64,000 bases of DNA from Stomorhina lunata (lineage: Eukaryota > Arthropoda > Insecta > Diptera > Rhiniidae). The first letter of the stretch is position 1; the number at the start of each line of letters is the position of its first letter. Position numbers and translations under genes: made by a program. The stretch spans positions 95,900,508 to 95,964,507 of the forward strand of contig OW121744.1 in NCBI GenBank assembly GCA_933228675.1. Reading direction: 5' to 3'. Shown piece by piece: positions 1 to 11,600 of this stretch. The notes beneath the pieces were generated by a model. The model ran no database searches. It had not been told where the DNA came from and was given only the letters and a program-made list of their open reading frames with translations.

Positions 1-766
1 AGCAGGGGCAGATAAAATTCCAATAACTAAAAATAATATTTATGATATATGTATTATTGGCTAAAAATGGAGGGTTAACCCTTTTTTAGCATGATCATTG
101 TCATGTGGGAGATCATTAGGAATCTTATCAAGAATTTCAGTCACTTAGAATCCAGGAAAAAAGCGAATCTGAAGACCTACTTTTATGAAATTTCTGAAAT
201 TCAATTTTCTGTAACAAATTCATATGTATGTTTATTAAAGTTTTACACCAAATTAGTACTAGATCACGATCATTAACAGATCTTTCATAAGAAATTTTCT
301 TTATCAATATTTATTTAAAAAATCAATGAATGACTTCAACTCAATGTTCTATAACTTCAAAACAGACAAGCTAGAAACAGAAAAATTCAGATCAATTCAG
401 TTATGGTTTGTTTGAGGCATAAAGAACATATTTGTCAAGTTTGATGATCACTTGCCAGTTGGACTGTCAACACAAGTGTTATTTGTTTAATTTTAACACT
501 TGAACGATTTCAAAATGATCTTGTACGACATGGTACTAAAGCATAGCCAAAGCCAACGCTACATTATGATCACGAAGAGTGTAAACTATAATTATAATCA
601 TATACATACGATTATATAGAGTAAAGGGGACACCAAAAGCTGAAATCACACATTATCGTTAACTTGTATAAGGGAGTAAGTCAAAATTAGTCGTTTTTGA
701 TTTAAAGTTTAGATTCTATATATTATTAAAAATTATTTTTTTTACATTAAAGGTTAAGTAAAAATA
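1..766. other. AT-rich stretch, no gene seen
   Basis: No supportable gene. The only structure I see is a 12-bp palindrome centred on TTAA at 71-82 (AGGGTTAACCCT). A 61-codon open frame at 91-276 has no recognisable features and is of a length expected by chance in AT-rich DNA. Confidence 0.6.
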
Positions 767-800
767 CAGGGTTTTCCATGTTGCGGTTTCAAAAGTGAAC
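767..800 (+). repeat. Left terminal inverted repeat of the mariner-like element
   Basis: Pairs with 2175-2207 on the opposite strand: TTTTGAAACC and ATGGA-AACCC blocks are shared. TA lies immediately outside at 765-766. Confidence 0.85.
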
Positions 801-1166
801 ATAAATAAAATACATATATACTATTTTTTTCACTATATATATAATTCCCCGACAACATTCCAATTGGAACAAGTGGTACTTCTCTCAGACAATGAGCTGC
901 ATCCGATTCTATTTTTAGACTCATTGAAAGGGACCTACGTTTTAACGCCGGCTCCGAACGGCAAATGCATTAGTTAGAGAAGTTTTTCATAGCCTAATAC
1001 TCAATAAGCAGAGGCTAGCTGAGTTATAAGTTGAACCGCCGCTTTTTGGAAAATGTATTCAAGTGAGTCTGGCCAGGGGTCGAACTTTTGCCTCTCGTAT
1101 GCTAGGCGGATGACTAACCTGCCACGGATTATATTTCTTTTTTATTATAAAGTTTGAACGTTGACA

Positions 1167-2102
1167 TTATGTGTGAAACAGTACATCATTTAAATGACCA
1201 CAACGCGAAATGTTGCTGGCATTGATTCTTTTGATGTAATTTTCGACCACTTTTTGACACATTTTGGGCGATATTACAGCCATAACTTGACGAATGCTCG
1301 AGATTTAAAGGTTTATTTACATAAACACGGTCTTTTGCGTAGCCCCACAAAAAACTCTAATGGTGTCAAATCGCATGATCTTGGTGGCCAGTTAATATCG
1401 CCACGACGAGAAATTACACGGCTAGGAAATGTCTCTTGCAATAAAGCCATATTCGCTAGAGTTGTGTGGCATATGGCACCATCTTGTTGAAACCACATAT
1501 TCTCCAAGTCGTATTATTCAATAGCAGGCAAAAAAAAAGCTTTGAATTCACGGTGACAGTCGTTCCATCGTCGTTTTCGAAGAAATAACCTTTGGACCAA
1601 AGAGCGCACCAAACTGTGACTTTTTCTGGATATAATGGCCTCTCTTCAATTACTTGAGGAATCTCAGAACCCCAAATATCACAATTTTGTAGCTAAATTT
1701 TCAAGCACCCATTCCACGAATCTACGACGTTGTGCTCAGCTGGCTTCAGATGTTTTGTGAGCTGAACTTTATATGGATGTAGGTGTAGATCTAAATACAA
1801 AATACGCTATAATGTGCCATAAGACAGTCCAAATTCATGAGAACTTCGGGGAATCGACACATTCGGGTATTCGGCTTACAGCAGCGATATTTTTAGCGAA
1901 ACGAGCGAAACAATGATATTACAATATTTGTAACCGCTCCAGTCTCTTCAAATTTCTTTACAATTTTGCCAATTGCTTGCGTAGTTGGATGATTATCTAG
2001 ACCATAATTTAATCTTAAAGCACGATATGTGGCTATTGCAGAATTACCAATTTTGTATGTTTTGATCATTTTTATGGGTTGTATGATACTTAAGCGATCC
2101 AT
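1167..2102 (-). pseudogene. Mariner-like transposase, pseudogene
   Basis: The likely original start codon is at 2102-2100 (protein begins MDRLSIIQPIKMIKTYKIG) and the stop is TAA at 1169-1167 after a GHLNDVLFHT-like tail. An N-terminal helix-turn-helix region (DUF4817-like) lies at about 1930-2102. An in-frame TAG at 1809-1807 interrupts what reads as GTL-stop-RIL. Near 1695 the segment that should carry the first catalytic aspartate (FSDEAHF in relatives) is missing, joining a linker straight to QNCDIWG. The second catalytic region, WFQQDGAICHTT, and the third, WPPRSCDLTPLEFF, are readable at about 1340-1495. At about 312 codons it is shorter than the usual 340-360. With a stop, deletions and no first aspartate it cannot encode an active enzyme. 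Family assignment is confident; details of the breaks come from hand translation. Confidence 0.85.
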
Positions 2103-2174
2103 TTTCGTCAATGTCAGACTTTCAACAAAAAATTGGTTTAACAACTTAGTTCGACAAATGTCGAATTGCAGTCC

Positions 2175-2207
2175 GTTACTTTTGAAACCACGAAATGGAT
2201 AACCCTT
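2175..2207 (-). repeat. Right terminal inverted repeat of the mariner-like element
   Basis: Reverse complement matches the left end at 767-800. The outermost base differs (CCCTT rather than CCCTG) and TA follows at 2208-2209. Confidence 0.82.
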
Positions 2208-2233
2208 TATCTTATATTCTTAAACGAGCAATA

Positions 2234-2237
<4 letters not shown>

Positions 2238-2293
<56 letters not shown>
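2238..2293. repeat. (TA)n microsatellite
   Basis: About 28 uninterrupted TA dinucleotides. The run sits at the 5' edge of the next interspersed repeat, a common position for microsatellites grown from element ends. Confidence 0.95.
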
Positions 2294-2298
<5 letters not shown>

Positions 2299-3650
2299 GC
2301 TATCTCGAAAACGGCTCTAACGATTTCGATAAAATTTGGACAGTGGGTATCTTTTTTGATGTATAGGTCAAAGAAGAAGGGACTTTTGGAACTTTTACCT
2401 CTAAGAGGGTAAAAACGGGTAAAAAGGGGAAAAAAATTGAAAACGCTATGTCTCCTAAAGTAATAGGTATAGAAACAAAATTAAAATTACGTTTTAAACA
2501 GCTTTGAAAATAAGCGGACAGGTGTTTGGTACTTTTTTGAAACTATGTCCGATAGGGGGTAAAAAAGGGTGAAAATAGTTTTTTTTGGCACCTTTTTAAC
2601 CCACTCTTAAATTTTAAACTAAAGAATATAGAAAGAAACTTGGTACTGCAATCAATAGATGTAAAAAAAACATGAAACACGTATTTGGTACTTTTTTGAT
2701 TTTGGAGCCAAAACGGGTATAAAAGGGATAAAATGATAACTTAACATCTCCAAAGTAATATGAATAGGAACATTATACATTATGTTAAATGCGTTTTAAA
2801 AAAATGTACCGAATTCAATTGGCACCAAAAAAGTACCAAATATACATATGGAACTTTTAGAAATTAGGGAATAAAAAGGGGGAAAAATTAGTATTATTTT
2901 AAACAAATGAATGTTTGTCTGTATGTATGTTCTTTATAGAATAGTAAACAGTGAATTTGATTATGTTATGCTCTTTAGCGAAGATGTTGCGGATAAGCCG
3001 GCGAAGGTTTTAAAGTTGATAAGACTAATTTCCGACAGATGGCGCCACTGAAAATTACTAAAAATTAATTAAATCGTAAACTGTACATTTGATCATGCTA
3101 TGATCTTTAGCAAAGTTGTAGCGCATGAGCCGACGAAGGCTTTTTAGTTGGTATGAATAATTTCCGACAGGTGGCGCTACAGAAACTTACTCAAAGTCAA
3201 TTTAATCGTAATCTGTACATTTAATCGTGCTACAATCTTTAGCAAAGTTGTTGCACATGAGCCGAAGAAGGTTTATGAATTGGAATAAGCAAAGTCCGTC
3301 AGGTGGCGCCACAGAAAACTACTCAAAATGAATTAAATCGTAAACTGTGCATTTGATCAGACTATAATCTTTAGCAAAGTTGTTGCGCATGAGTCGACAG
3401 AGGTTTCTGTTGATATGAATAATCTCCAAAATTATTCAAAATGAGTTAAACTGTAAACTATGCAAACTATGTGTTGGTCGGACAAAATAAATCAAATAAT
3501 TCAAAATTAACTGAATATTTCTACAATGTCTTTCCTCTAAATTTATTTTAGCACTTTATAATATAAAATATATAAAAACTTTAAAATTTTCCTCAAAATG
3601 CTTATCATAAAGCTCCGAGCAAGGCTCGGTCTACCAGGTACTATATATAA
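2294..3650 (+). repeat. Unclassified interspersed repeat with internal tandem units
   Basis: Begins after the (TA)n run with GAATGGCTATCTCGAAAACG and appears to end near CCGAGCAAGGCTCGGTCTAC (about 3617-3636) followed by TATATATAA. The middle holds paralogous stretches with GGGTAAAAA-type motifs (2400-2900) and then four 132-bp tandem units (2940-3467). No coding capacity is visible. TA-rich flanks on both sides suggest a mobile origin. No TIR was found, so the class is open. Confidence 0.5.
2940..3467 (+). repeat. Four tandem units of 132 bp
   Basis: The phrase AATCGTAAACTGTACATTT or a variant recurs at 2940, 3072, 3204 and 3336, giving an exact 132-bp period. Each unit also carries ATCTTTAGCAAAGTTGT and a CCGACAGGTGGCGC-like block. 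The fourth unit is shortened. Related sequence occurs in reverse orientation at 17730-17935. Confidence 0.85.
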
Positions 3651-4270
3651 TAAGCGTTAAAGTCATTATATTTAGTACTGAATTTTTGAGTTATAACACT
3701 ATTTAAGTAAAAGAGACATATATAAGTATAGATTGCAGCTAAATATGAAAGAAACTAAACAACAAATATAGTTCATGTCAGGCTCAAGCTGAGAGAAGAC
3801 GACCACACCCTTAATTGAATGTATGACTAAATAACACAAGCGACGGACTGGTCCATAGATCCGTCATTTAGTTAACTTTAGCTAAAAGCCACAATTGTTT
3901 TGTATTATTCTCTGTTATAACCTATTTCACATCTATCGCTACAAGTGTGTCATTACTGCCCCGCACTGTATGTATGTATGTACGAGTATGTCTTTAAAAG
4001 TTTCATGATCATAAAACACAGAAAATTCCACCAAATCTATTTTAAAAGCTTGAATAATTCTATTTCACATGAGTTTTGATTTTAATGATTTTACACATAA
4101 TTTTTCAAGTTTTCAGCCAAGTTTAAGGTGAGGTTAATCTTAATTTTTATTTCTACTCTTATGGTTATTTTGTTAAAGACAATAAAATCAAATTTTAGCT
4201 TTTGACAGACAAGTTCATACTCTAACAAATTGTAGTAAAATTGTTAGCTGGTGTTTGGTATTTCTGTTTT
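3651..4270. other. AT-rich stretch, no gene seen
   Basis: No open frame, repeat or RNA structure that I can support. Confidence 0.5.
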
Positions 4271-5043
4271 TATACCCTTCACCACCATAGGTGGAAAGGG
4301 TATATTGGGTTTGTGCTGTTGTTTGTAACGCATAGAAATATTGGTCTGAGACCCACATTTTAGTATACCAATCGACTTAGAATCACTCCCTGAGTTGTTT
4401 TAACGATGTCCGTCCGTCTGGCTGGCTGGCCGGTTATCCATGTAAGCTTGTTATCACTCTACAGGTCGTAACTTTAAAGATAATTTTATGAAATTTGGCA
4501 CAGGTTCATATTTTGGTCCAAGGACGATCTCTATACATATGGGGCGAAATCGGATTACTATTTCGGTACCTCCCATAGGGATGCCTTCCCGGAATAGAGT
4601 TTTTGGTCCTTTACAGCCACAAATTATCATAACCTTAATCAGTGTTCCTAATTTTGTAGAAATCGGCCCATATTTGACCATAACTCCCATACAAGACACA
4701 TTCTCAAAAGACGTTTACATACACATAAAAGCACAAAAACGTTAATAACTCAAAAGATAAATGCATTTGATTACTTAAACTTTGCACAGATAAATATTTT
4801 GTAATCATAAACCAATAATCAAAATTTGGTAACAATCGGTCCACAATTGACCCTAGCTCCCATATGAGGCCCTTAGCCGGAAATGATATAAATTTCGAAA
4901 TTTAAAAAAAAATAGCACATAGTTTATGTATGTATAACTCTAAGAATTAAGGAAAACTTGTTTAATTGTTGGTCTATATTTGACCTTAGTAGTGAAGGGT
5001 ATTATATAGTCGGGCTTGACCGACTATAGCTTTTCTTACTTGT
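4271..5043 (+). mobile_element. DINE-1-like non-autonomous Helentron, type A, copy 1
   Basis: Starts TATACCCTTCACCACC, which folds with GGTGGAAAGGGTATA into a 5' terminal hairpin. A short GTCCGTCCGTCTGGCTGGC run near 4410 corresponds in position and motif to the GTCY microsatellite of Drosophila DINE-1. Near the 3' end GTGAAGGGTAT (4992-5002) is the reverse complement of the 5' terminus (subterminal inverted repeat). A perfect 8-bp hairpin follows (ATAGTCGG at 5006-5013, CCGACTAT at 5020-5027) and the element ends TTCTTACTTGTTTT. DINE-1 ends comparably with a GTCGG-type hairpin and CTTGTTTT. It is non-coding and about 770 bp. The overlapping open frames on both strands here are not genes. Confidence 0.8.
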
Positions 5044-5559
5044 TTTTTTCTGTTGATTGTTTTAATTTCAGAAATAAGGTGTTTTTCTCCTATATTTCAT
5101 TTTCAAATTAAATTTTTTGTAAATTAGCTTAAGTGCAACAAATTATGAAAAACTTGTTTTATCTTTTTTTTCAGTTTTTCTTATTTGTTTTTTTGATTCG
5201 TAGGGTTCAAGGTAGATTTTAATGTCTTTTTTGGCATAGAAATGGAGATTTTTAGTTAACACTTGAAACGTGTAAATGAAAAGTGTAAAAAATTATGGAT
5301 TTCAAATAATCAAGCATTCGAAATTTAACTAATTAAACTTTGTAATCAACATATTTTTTTACATTTTCAAATTAACTGTTTATTGAAAGTAATTAATTTC
5401 ATTTGAAACAATATTTTATTTGAAGGCTGTGCCTTCGAGACGGGCTTAGGTTCATGGTCATAAATTATTTTGCAAATTTATGATTTTCAACTTAGACTAA
5501 TAACACAGTGTCACAAATGAGCAACTTTTGTAAAAACTTGGAAAGTGACCTAGTGAAGG
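5044..5559. other. AT-rich stretch, no gene seen
   Basis: Poly-T-rich sequence without supportable features. A short GC-richer patch (GGCTGTGCCTTCGAGACGGG, about 5423-5442) is not recognisable. Confidence 0.5.
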
Positions 5560-5576
5560 TTATAGGCGTAGGTAAG

Positions 5577-6105
5577 TTCCATTTCTTTGGATAGAATTGG
5601 TTTTATTCATCAAGATGTTCTTGCATAGATTAGAATCCTCCAAAATCCTTGTGCCAGCTGCCGTAGCAGGGGGATTTCTCGCTTGATTACCCCTTGGAGT
5701 AGTATATTCTATAATGTTGTTTCTTTCCATGCTTAAAACAACGTAAGTGCTAAGTCGATGGATGATGAGTCCAAAGACAAGAACCACGTTTGTATAGCGA
5801 GCCGCTCGATCCGAGACAGACGCCCGCTTGCAGCCGCAACTAACATGCTGAACAGACGCTACAGTTTCGTACTTTACCAAGTACAATTATCTTAGACCTT
5901 TAGACCAAATACATCGGAATATCTCTAAGATATCTCCACCTCACGTTAGCCCTGTCCTAGAACCCCACTCGGATTGTTTATCGCATCTTCAACTAGGTTG
6001 CTCAAGTTTCCAGGATGTACCACGAGGAGGTGTGAGTAGGAATTTAATACAGTCATTACCTGTTAGCCGGAAGCCCACCCAACTGCATCCCATTTACATA
6101 CAAAG
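5577..6105. repeat. Dispersed 0.5-kb repeat, copy 1
   Basis: Colinear with 43995-44490, differing by scattered substitutions and an insertion of about 24-28 bp near 5955-5980 here. Shared blocks include GTGCCAGCTGCCGTAGCAGG, GCTAAGTCGATGGATGATGA and CAGGATGTACCACGAGGA. A minus-strand frame of 108 codons is similar in both copies, but the substitutions show no obvious coding bias and no family is recognised, so I do not call it a gene. It is GC-richer than its surroundings. It could be the untranslated end of a retrotransposon; that is a guess. Confidence 0.75.
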
Positions 6106-6224
6106 GTAGGACATGCAAAAACCATTTTCAAAGATTTCGAAACACTTGCAAAATTTTGAGATATTCAAAAAAAATATAGTTTTCAGGTAGGTCGTAGTAC
6201 TTTAAACATTTTGGCTTGTAGTAG

Positions 6225-6345
6225 CTTTATACTTTATTTAGTTCAACATTTAAAAGTATCTAAGTGGTTTCCCTGGTATTTACTCTGCACAATATTTGGT
6301 CTCATAACCGGGTATAGTTTTAAGTTAATAGGTGTTATTTATTTG
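6225..6345 (-). mobile_element. Fragment of a type B DINE-1-like element
   Basis: Colinear with about 59456-59570 inside the type B element: AGTTCAACATTTAAAA, GTGGTTTCCC, GGTCTCATAACCGGGTATAG and TTAATAGGTGTT-like blocks occur in the same order. No ends are preserved. Confidence 0.65.
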
Positions 6346-6469
6346 TAACCTAGTTATGTCTCGTCCAGAGTTCACTTACGGATCCACGAATCTGAAGTAA
6401 TTAGAACACAAGTAGTTTACCCTTTTCGGGGTTGGATTAAAGATTCTTTCTTGATTAATTCTGGTTGGT

Positions 6470-6844
6470 GTATTATATATTTTTGTATTGATTAAATTCG
6501 TCGTAATGATATAATCCTTATTTTATTAATTTCGGGTTTTCTTAATTCTTAATTCTAAATTTTGATTACGATTAGTAATCAATTACTTTAAGTTTTCAAA
6601 AGAATCGTAATGATAATATGATTCTTTTTTAAACTATTTCTGATTACTAATTGATTACGATTACTAATAATCGAAAAGTAATCTGGATTGCTTTACGATT
6701 ACAACAAGTAATTAAAATGAATCCAAAGTAATCAAACAATTATTCGACTACTTTTAAAGATTACTTTTGATTCCTTTTGATTATATTTGTAATATTTTCA
6801 ATATTACAAAATCAAAAGTAATCTTCAAAAATAGTCGAAATAAT
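6470..6844. repeat. GATTAC/GTAATC-rich repeat with long imperfect hairpin
   Basis: GATTAC, GTAATC and AATCGTAAT motifs recur on both strands from 6480 to 6840. The segment 6741-6845 folds back on itself around 6800: TTATTCGACTA, AAGATTACTTTTGATT and TTGTAATATT are answered by AATATTACAA, AATCAAAAGTAATCTT and TAGTCGAAATAA. It ends exactly where the next DINE-1-like element starts. It may be a terminal inverted repeat remnant; I cannot assign a family. Confidence 0.6.
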
Positions 6845-7486
6845 TATACCCTTCACCATCATAGGTGGAAAGGGTATTATAAGTTTGTGCTGATGTATGT
6901 AACGCATAGAAATATTTGTCGTAGACCCACCTTTTAGTATATCAATAGGCTTAGAATCACTTTCTGAGTCGATTTAGCGATGTCCGTCCGTCTGGCTGGC
7001 TGGCTGGCTGGGCCCCCATGTAAATGATTACAAATCAAACCTTGCAATTCTAAAGATAATTTGATGAAATTTTGTACAGTTCATTTTTTTGATAATGGGA
7101 CCATTCCTGTTGAAATCGGTCAAAATCGGTCCATTATTTATGGTACCTCCCATAGGTCCCACTTCCCAGAATTGACATATTGGCCACAAATATCAATATT
7201 TTTTCATTTAAAACAGATACTGCTTATATAAATTAAAATCACCGTACCAAATTTCGTTGAAATCGGTCCACATTTGACCATAGCTCCCATATAAACTCTT
7301 CTTTAAAAACGCACTAAATGAGACAAAAAAATCACTAAAACGCTCGTAAATCTAAAGATATTGAACATTTTGAGTTTATTTTTTGCGTACATAATTTTTG
7401 TAACAACTGTAATCAGTTTGCCAAATTTCAAAATAATCGGTCTACATTCGACCCTAGCTCTCATATAAGTCCAAATGACGGAAACT
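6845..7486 (+). mobile_element. DINE-1-like element, type A, copy 2, 3'-truncated
   Basis: Same 5' hairpin end (TATACCCTTCACCATCATAG) and the GTCCGTCCGTCTGGCTGG run as copy 1. Colinear with copies 3 and 4 through ...AGTCCAAATGACGGAAAC, then the match stops at about 7486. The 3' hairpin and CTTGTTTT end are absent. Confidence 0.75.
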
Positions 7487-8626
7487 TATAAGGAAGCACT
7501 TGAACTTCTTTGACTACATATAACAAAAATTAAGTATATCAATCTTTGACTCATTCCTTCATTAAATTCCTACAAAAAAATTTTAAAATTCATTAAATAA
7601 TAATTTCCTAATTATTAATTGACTACAAATTCTCAGACACCCAAAAGAAGTTTCAGACTCTAAAACAAAAATATAAAAAAAATGTCAAAAAGTCAAACTA
7701 ATCACAAATCTACAAAAAAACAACGACAACAAAATATGAACTGTCATATTAAATTAAAAATTCGTTTAATATAGAATTTAAGAGATTTTTTTAAAAAGAC
7801 ATTTTCAAATCCAGAAGACTTTTTACCTTTAATAAAATTAAAAAAATAAAACATAAGCTAAAGAAATTATTTAAATTAGCTGCTCATATTATTCCTTAAA
7901 AAAAAAAAACATAAAGAACAAGTGCTGTCTGTCTGTTAGTCTGCCCCTCTTTTTCGAATATAGAAAAAGTCTAAACAGTTGATGTCTATTTCAATCTAGA
8001 TCAACTTCATCATCATCAAACCAACTAAAATTTTGTTTAATATTTACATGAAGAAATTCTATTGCATGAGTTGTAGGTTTATTTGTAGATGTCCGTCCCT
8101 TTTGACAGTCAGTCCCTTTATATTTGTCTGTCTGTCTATTTGTATTGCATACGATATAAAATCAAATGTTTGGAAAAATCAACAAACAAAGTCATCAAAA
8201 ATAATAATCGTCATCATCATAATCATCATGAAAAAAAAATTGAAAAAAAGTAGCAGTCAGCAGCAAACTACTATGTTTAGGAATACATCAAAATAAAAAT
8301 TAGATTGTTTTTTTCTTTTTTTGATGTTGTTGTTGTAGTCCATAATTTGGAAAAATAACAAAAAATCATCTTTCTGAACCGTATGTAACAAACTCGTCAT
8401 AATCATTTGAATATGAATTGAGTGTGTAGTAGCACGCACACGAATTGTATTTGCTTTGTTTTGTTGTTTTTGTAGTCAAAATTTATGTAAAAATGAAATG
8501 AAAATTATTAAGGAAAATTTATGCAGAAGCTTCCGTTTTTGGAAACTACCATTGGCTAGGAGTCATTTCAATCAGTCGTTTTATAGGTGACTTTATTTTT
8601 AATTATCTTGAAATTTTGAAAAAAAA
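7487..8626. other. AT-rich stretch, no gene seen
   Basis: Poly-A and CAT/CAA-rich simple sequence. Open frames at 8033-8296 and on the opposite strand at 8257-8439 are low-complexity, with lysine/isoleucine runs and no domain, and I do not support them as genes. Confidence 0.5.
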
Positions 8627-11600
8627 TTCCTATTTTTATAGGAAATTTTCCAAAAATTTCCTATTTTTGTAGGAAATTTTTCAAAAATTTCCTATTTTTG
8701 TAGGAAATTTTTCAAAAATTTCCTATTTTTGTAGGAAATTTTTCAAAAATTTCCTATTTTTATAAAAATAGGAAATAAAAATAGGAAATTTTTGAAAAAT
8801 TTCCTATAAAAATAGGAAATTTTTGAAAAATTTCCTATAAAAATAGGAAATTTTTGAAAAATTTCCTATAAAAATAGGAAATTTTTGAAAAATTTCCTAT
8901 AAAAATAGGAAATTTTTGAAAAATTTCCTATAAAAATAGGAAATTTTTGAAAAATTTCCTATAAAAATAGGAAATTTTTGAAAAATTTCCTATAAAAATA
9001 GGAAATTTTTGAAAAATTTCCTATAAAAATAGGAAATTTTTGAAAAATTTCCTATAAAAATAGGAAATTTTTGAAAAATTTCCTATAAAAATAGGAAATT
9101 TTTGAAAAATTTCCTATAAAAATAGGAAATTTTTGAAAAATTTCCTATAAAAATAGGAAATTTTTGAAAAATTTCCTATAAAAATAGGAAATTTTTGAAA
9201 AATTTCCTATAAAAATAGGAAATTTTTGAAAAATTTCCTATAAAAATAGGAAATTTTTGAAAAATTTCCTATAAAAATAGGAAATTTTTGAAAAATTTCC
9301 TATAAAAATAGGAAATTTTTGAAAAATTTCCTATAAAAATAGGAAATTTTTGAAAAATTTCCTATAAAAATAGGAAATTTTTGAAAAATTTCCTATAAAA
9401 ATAGGAAATTTTTGAAAAATTTCCTATAAAAATAGGAAATTTTTGAAAAATTTCCTATAAAAATAGGAAATTTTTGAAAAATTTCCTATAAAAATAGGAA
9501 ATTTTTGAAAAATTTCCTATAAAAATAGGAAATTTTTGAAAAATTTCCTATAAAAATAGGAAATTTTTGAAAAATTTCCTATAAAAATAGGAAATTTTTG
9601 AAAAATTTCCTATAAAAATAGGAAATTTTTGAAAAATTTCCTATAAAAATAGGAAATTTTTGAAAAATTTCCTATAAAAATAGGAAATTTTTGAAAAATT
9701 TCCTATAAAAATAGGAAATTTTTGAAAAATTTCCTATAAAAATAGGAAATTTTTGAAAAATTTCCTATAAAAATAGGAAATTTTTGAAAAATTTCCTATA
9801 AAAATAGGAAATTTTTGAAAAATTTCCTATAAAAATAGGAAATTTTTGAAAAATTTCCTATAAAAATAGGAAATTTTTGAAAAATTTCCTATAAAAATAG
9901 GAAATTTTTGAAAAATTTCCTATAAAAATAGGAAATTTTTGAAAAATTTCCTATAAAAATAGGAAATTTTTGAAAAATTTCCTATAAAAATAGGAAATTT
10001 TTGAAAAATTTCCTATAAAAATAGGAAATTTTTGAAAAATTTCCTATAAAAATAGGAAATTTTTGAAAAATTTCCTATAAAAATAGGAAATTTTTGAAAA
10101 ATTTCCTATAAAAATAGGAAATTTTTGAAAAATTTCCTATAAAAATAGGAAATTTTTGAAAAATTTCCTATAAAAATAGGAAATTTTTGAAAAATTTCCT
10201 ATAAAAATAGGAAATTTTTGAAAAATTTCCTATAAAAATAGGAAATTTTTGAAAAATTTCCTATAAAAATAGGAAATTTTTGAAAAATTTCCTATAAAAA
10301 TAGGAAATTTTTGAAAAATTTCCTATAAAAATAGGAAATTTTTGAAAAATTTCATATAAAAATAGGAAATTTTTGAAAAATTTCCTATAAAAATAGGAAA
10401 TTTTTGAAAAATTTCCTATAAAAATAGGAAATTTTTGAAAAATTTCCTATAAAAATAGGAAATTTTTGAAAAATTTCCTATAAAAATAGGAAATTTTTGA
10501 AAAATTTCCTATAAAAATAGGAAATTTTTGAAAAATTTCCTATAAAAATAGGAAATTTTTGAAAAATTTCCTATAAAAATAGGAAATTTTTGAAAAATTT
10601 CCTATAAAAATAGGAAATTTTTGAAAAATTTCCTATAAAAATAGGAAATTTTTGAAAAATTTTCTATAAAAATAGGAAATTTTTGAAAAATTTCCTATAA
10701 AAATAGGAAATTTTTGAAAAATTTCCTATAAAAATAGGAAATTTTTGAAAAATTTCCTATAAAAATAGGAAATTTTTGAAAAATTTCCTATAAAAATAGG
10801 AAATTTTTGAAAAATTTCCTATAAAAATAGGAAATTTTTGAAAAATTTCCTATAAAAATAGGAAATTTTTGAAAAATTTCCTATAAAAATAGGAAATTTT
10901 TGAAAAATTTCCTATAAAAATAGGAAATTTTTGAAAAATTTCCTATAAAAATAGGAAATTTTTGAAAAATTTCCTATAAAAATAGGAAATTTTTGAAAAA
11001 TTTCCTATAAAAATAGGAAATTTTTGAAAAATTTCCTATAAAAATAGGAAATTTTTGAAAAATTTCCTATAAAAATAGGAAATTTTTGAAAAATTTCCTA
11101 TAAAAATAGGAAATTTTTGAAAAATTTCCTATAAAAATAGGAAATTTTTGAAAAATTTCCTATAAAAATAGGAAATTTTTGAAAAATTTCCTATTTTTAT
11201 AGGAAATTTTTCAAAAATTTCCTATTTTTATAGGAAATTTTTCAAAAATTTCCTATTTTTATAGGAAATTTTTCAAAAATTTCCTATTTTTATAGGAAAT
11301 TTTTCAAAAATTTCCTATTTTTATAGGAAATTTTTCAAAAATTTCCTATTTTTATAGGAAATTTTTCAAAAATTTCCTATTTTTATAGGAAATTTTTGAA
11401 AAATTTCCTTTAAAAATAGGAAATTTTTGAAAAATTTCCTATACAAATAGGAAATTTTTGAAAATTTGCCTATAAAAATAGGAAATTTTTTTTCCTATAA
11501 AAATAGGAAATTTTTATAGGAAATTTTTCAAAAATTTCCTATTTTTATAGAAAATTTTTCAAAAATTTCCTATTTTTATAGGAAATTTTTCAAAAATTTC

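Larger units (their letters stand above)
767..2207 (-). mobile_element. Mariner-like (DD41D-type) element, complete but decayed
   Basis: A whole IS630/Tc1/mariner-type element of 1441 bp. Its ends are inverted repeats (left 767-800, starting CAGGGTTTTCCATG; right 2175-2207, ending CCCTT), and it is flanked by TA at 765-766 and 2208-2209, the expected target duplication for this superfamily. The transposase remnant lies on the minus strand and fills 1167-2102. The right TIR differs from the left by several substitutions and a one-base indel, so the copy is old. Size, TIRs and TA duplication are seen directly; the family name rests on the transposase motifs. Spacing from the second catalytic D to the acidic residue in LTPLEFF is 41 residues, as reported for the rosa/DD41D group. 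Counting instead to the D of RSCD gives 36. Confidence 0.88.

Noticed and set aside
4454..4745. Overlapping frames of about 81-85 codons on both strands of the type A element
   Set aside because: Mirror frames in a non-coding Helentron-like element; the same region in other copies is interrupted.
5560..5886. Possible conserved gene shared with 43939-44298
   Set aside because: The two frames are similar because the whole 0.5-kb repeat is similar, including sequence outside the frame. No domain is recognised and changes are not visibly biased to silent sites.
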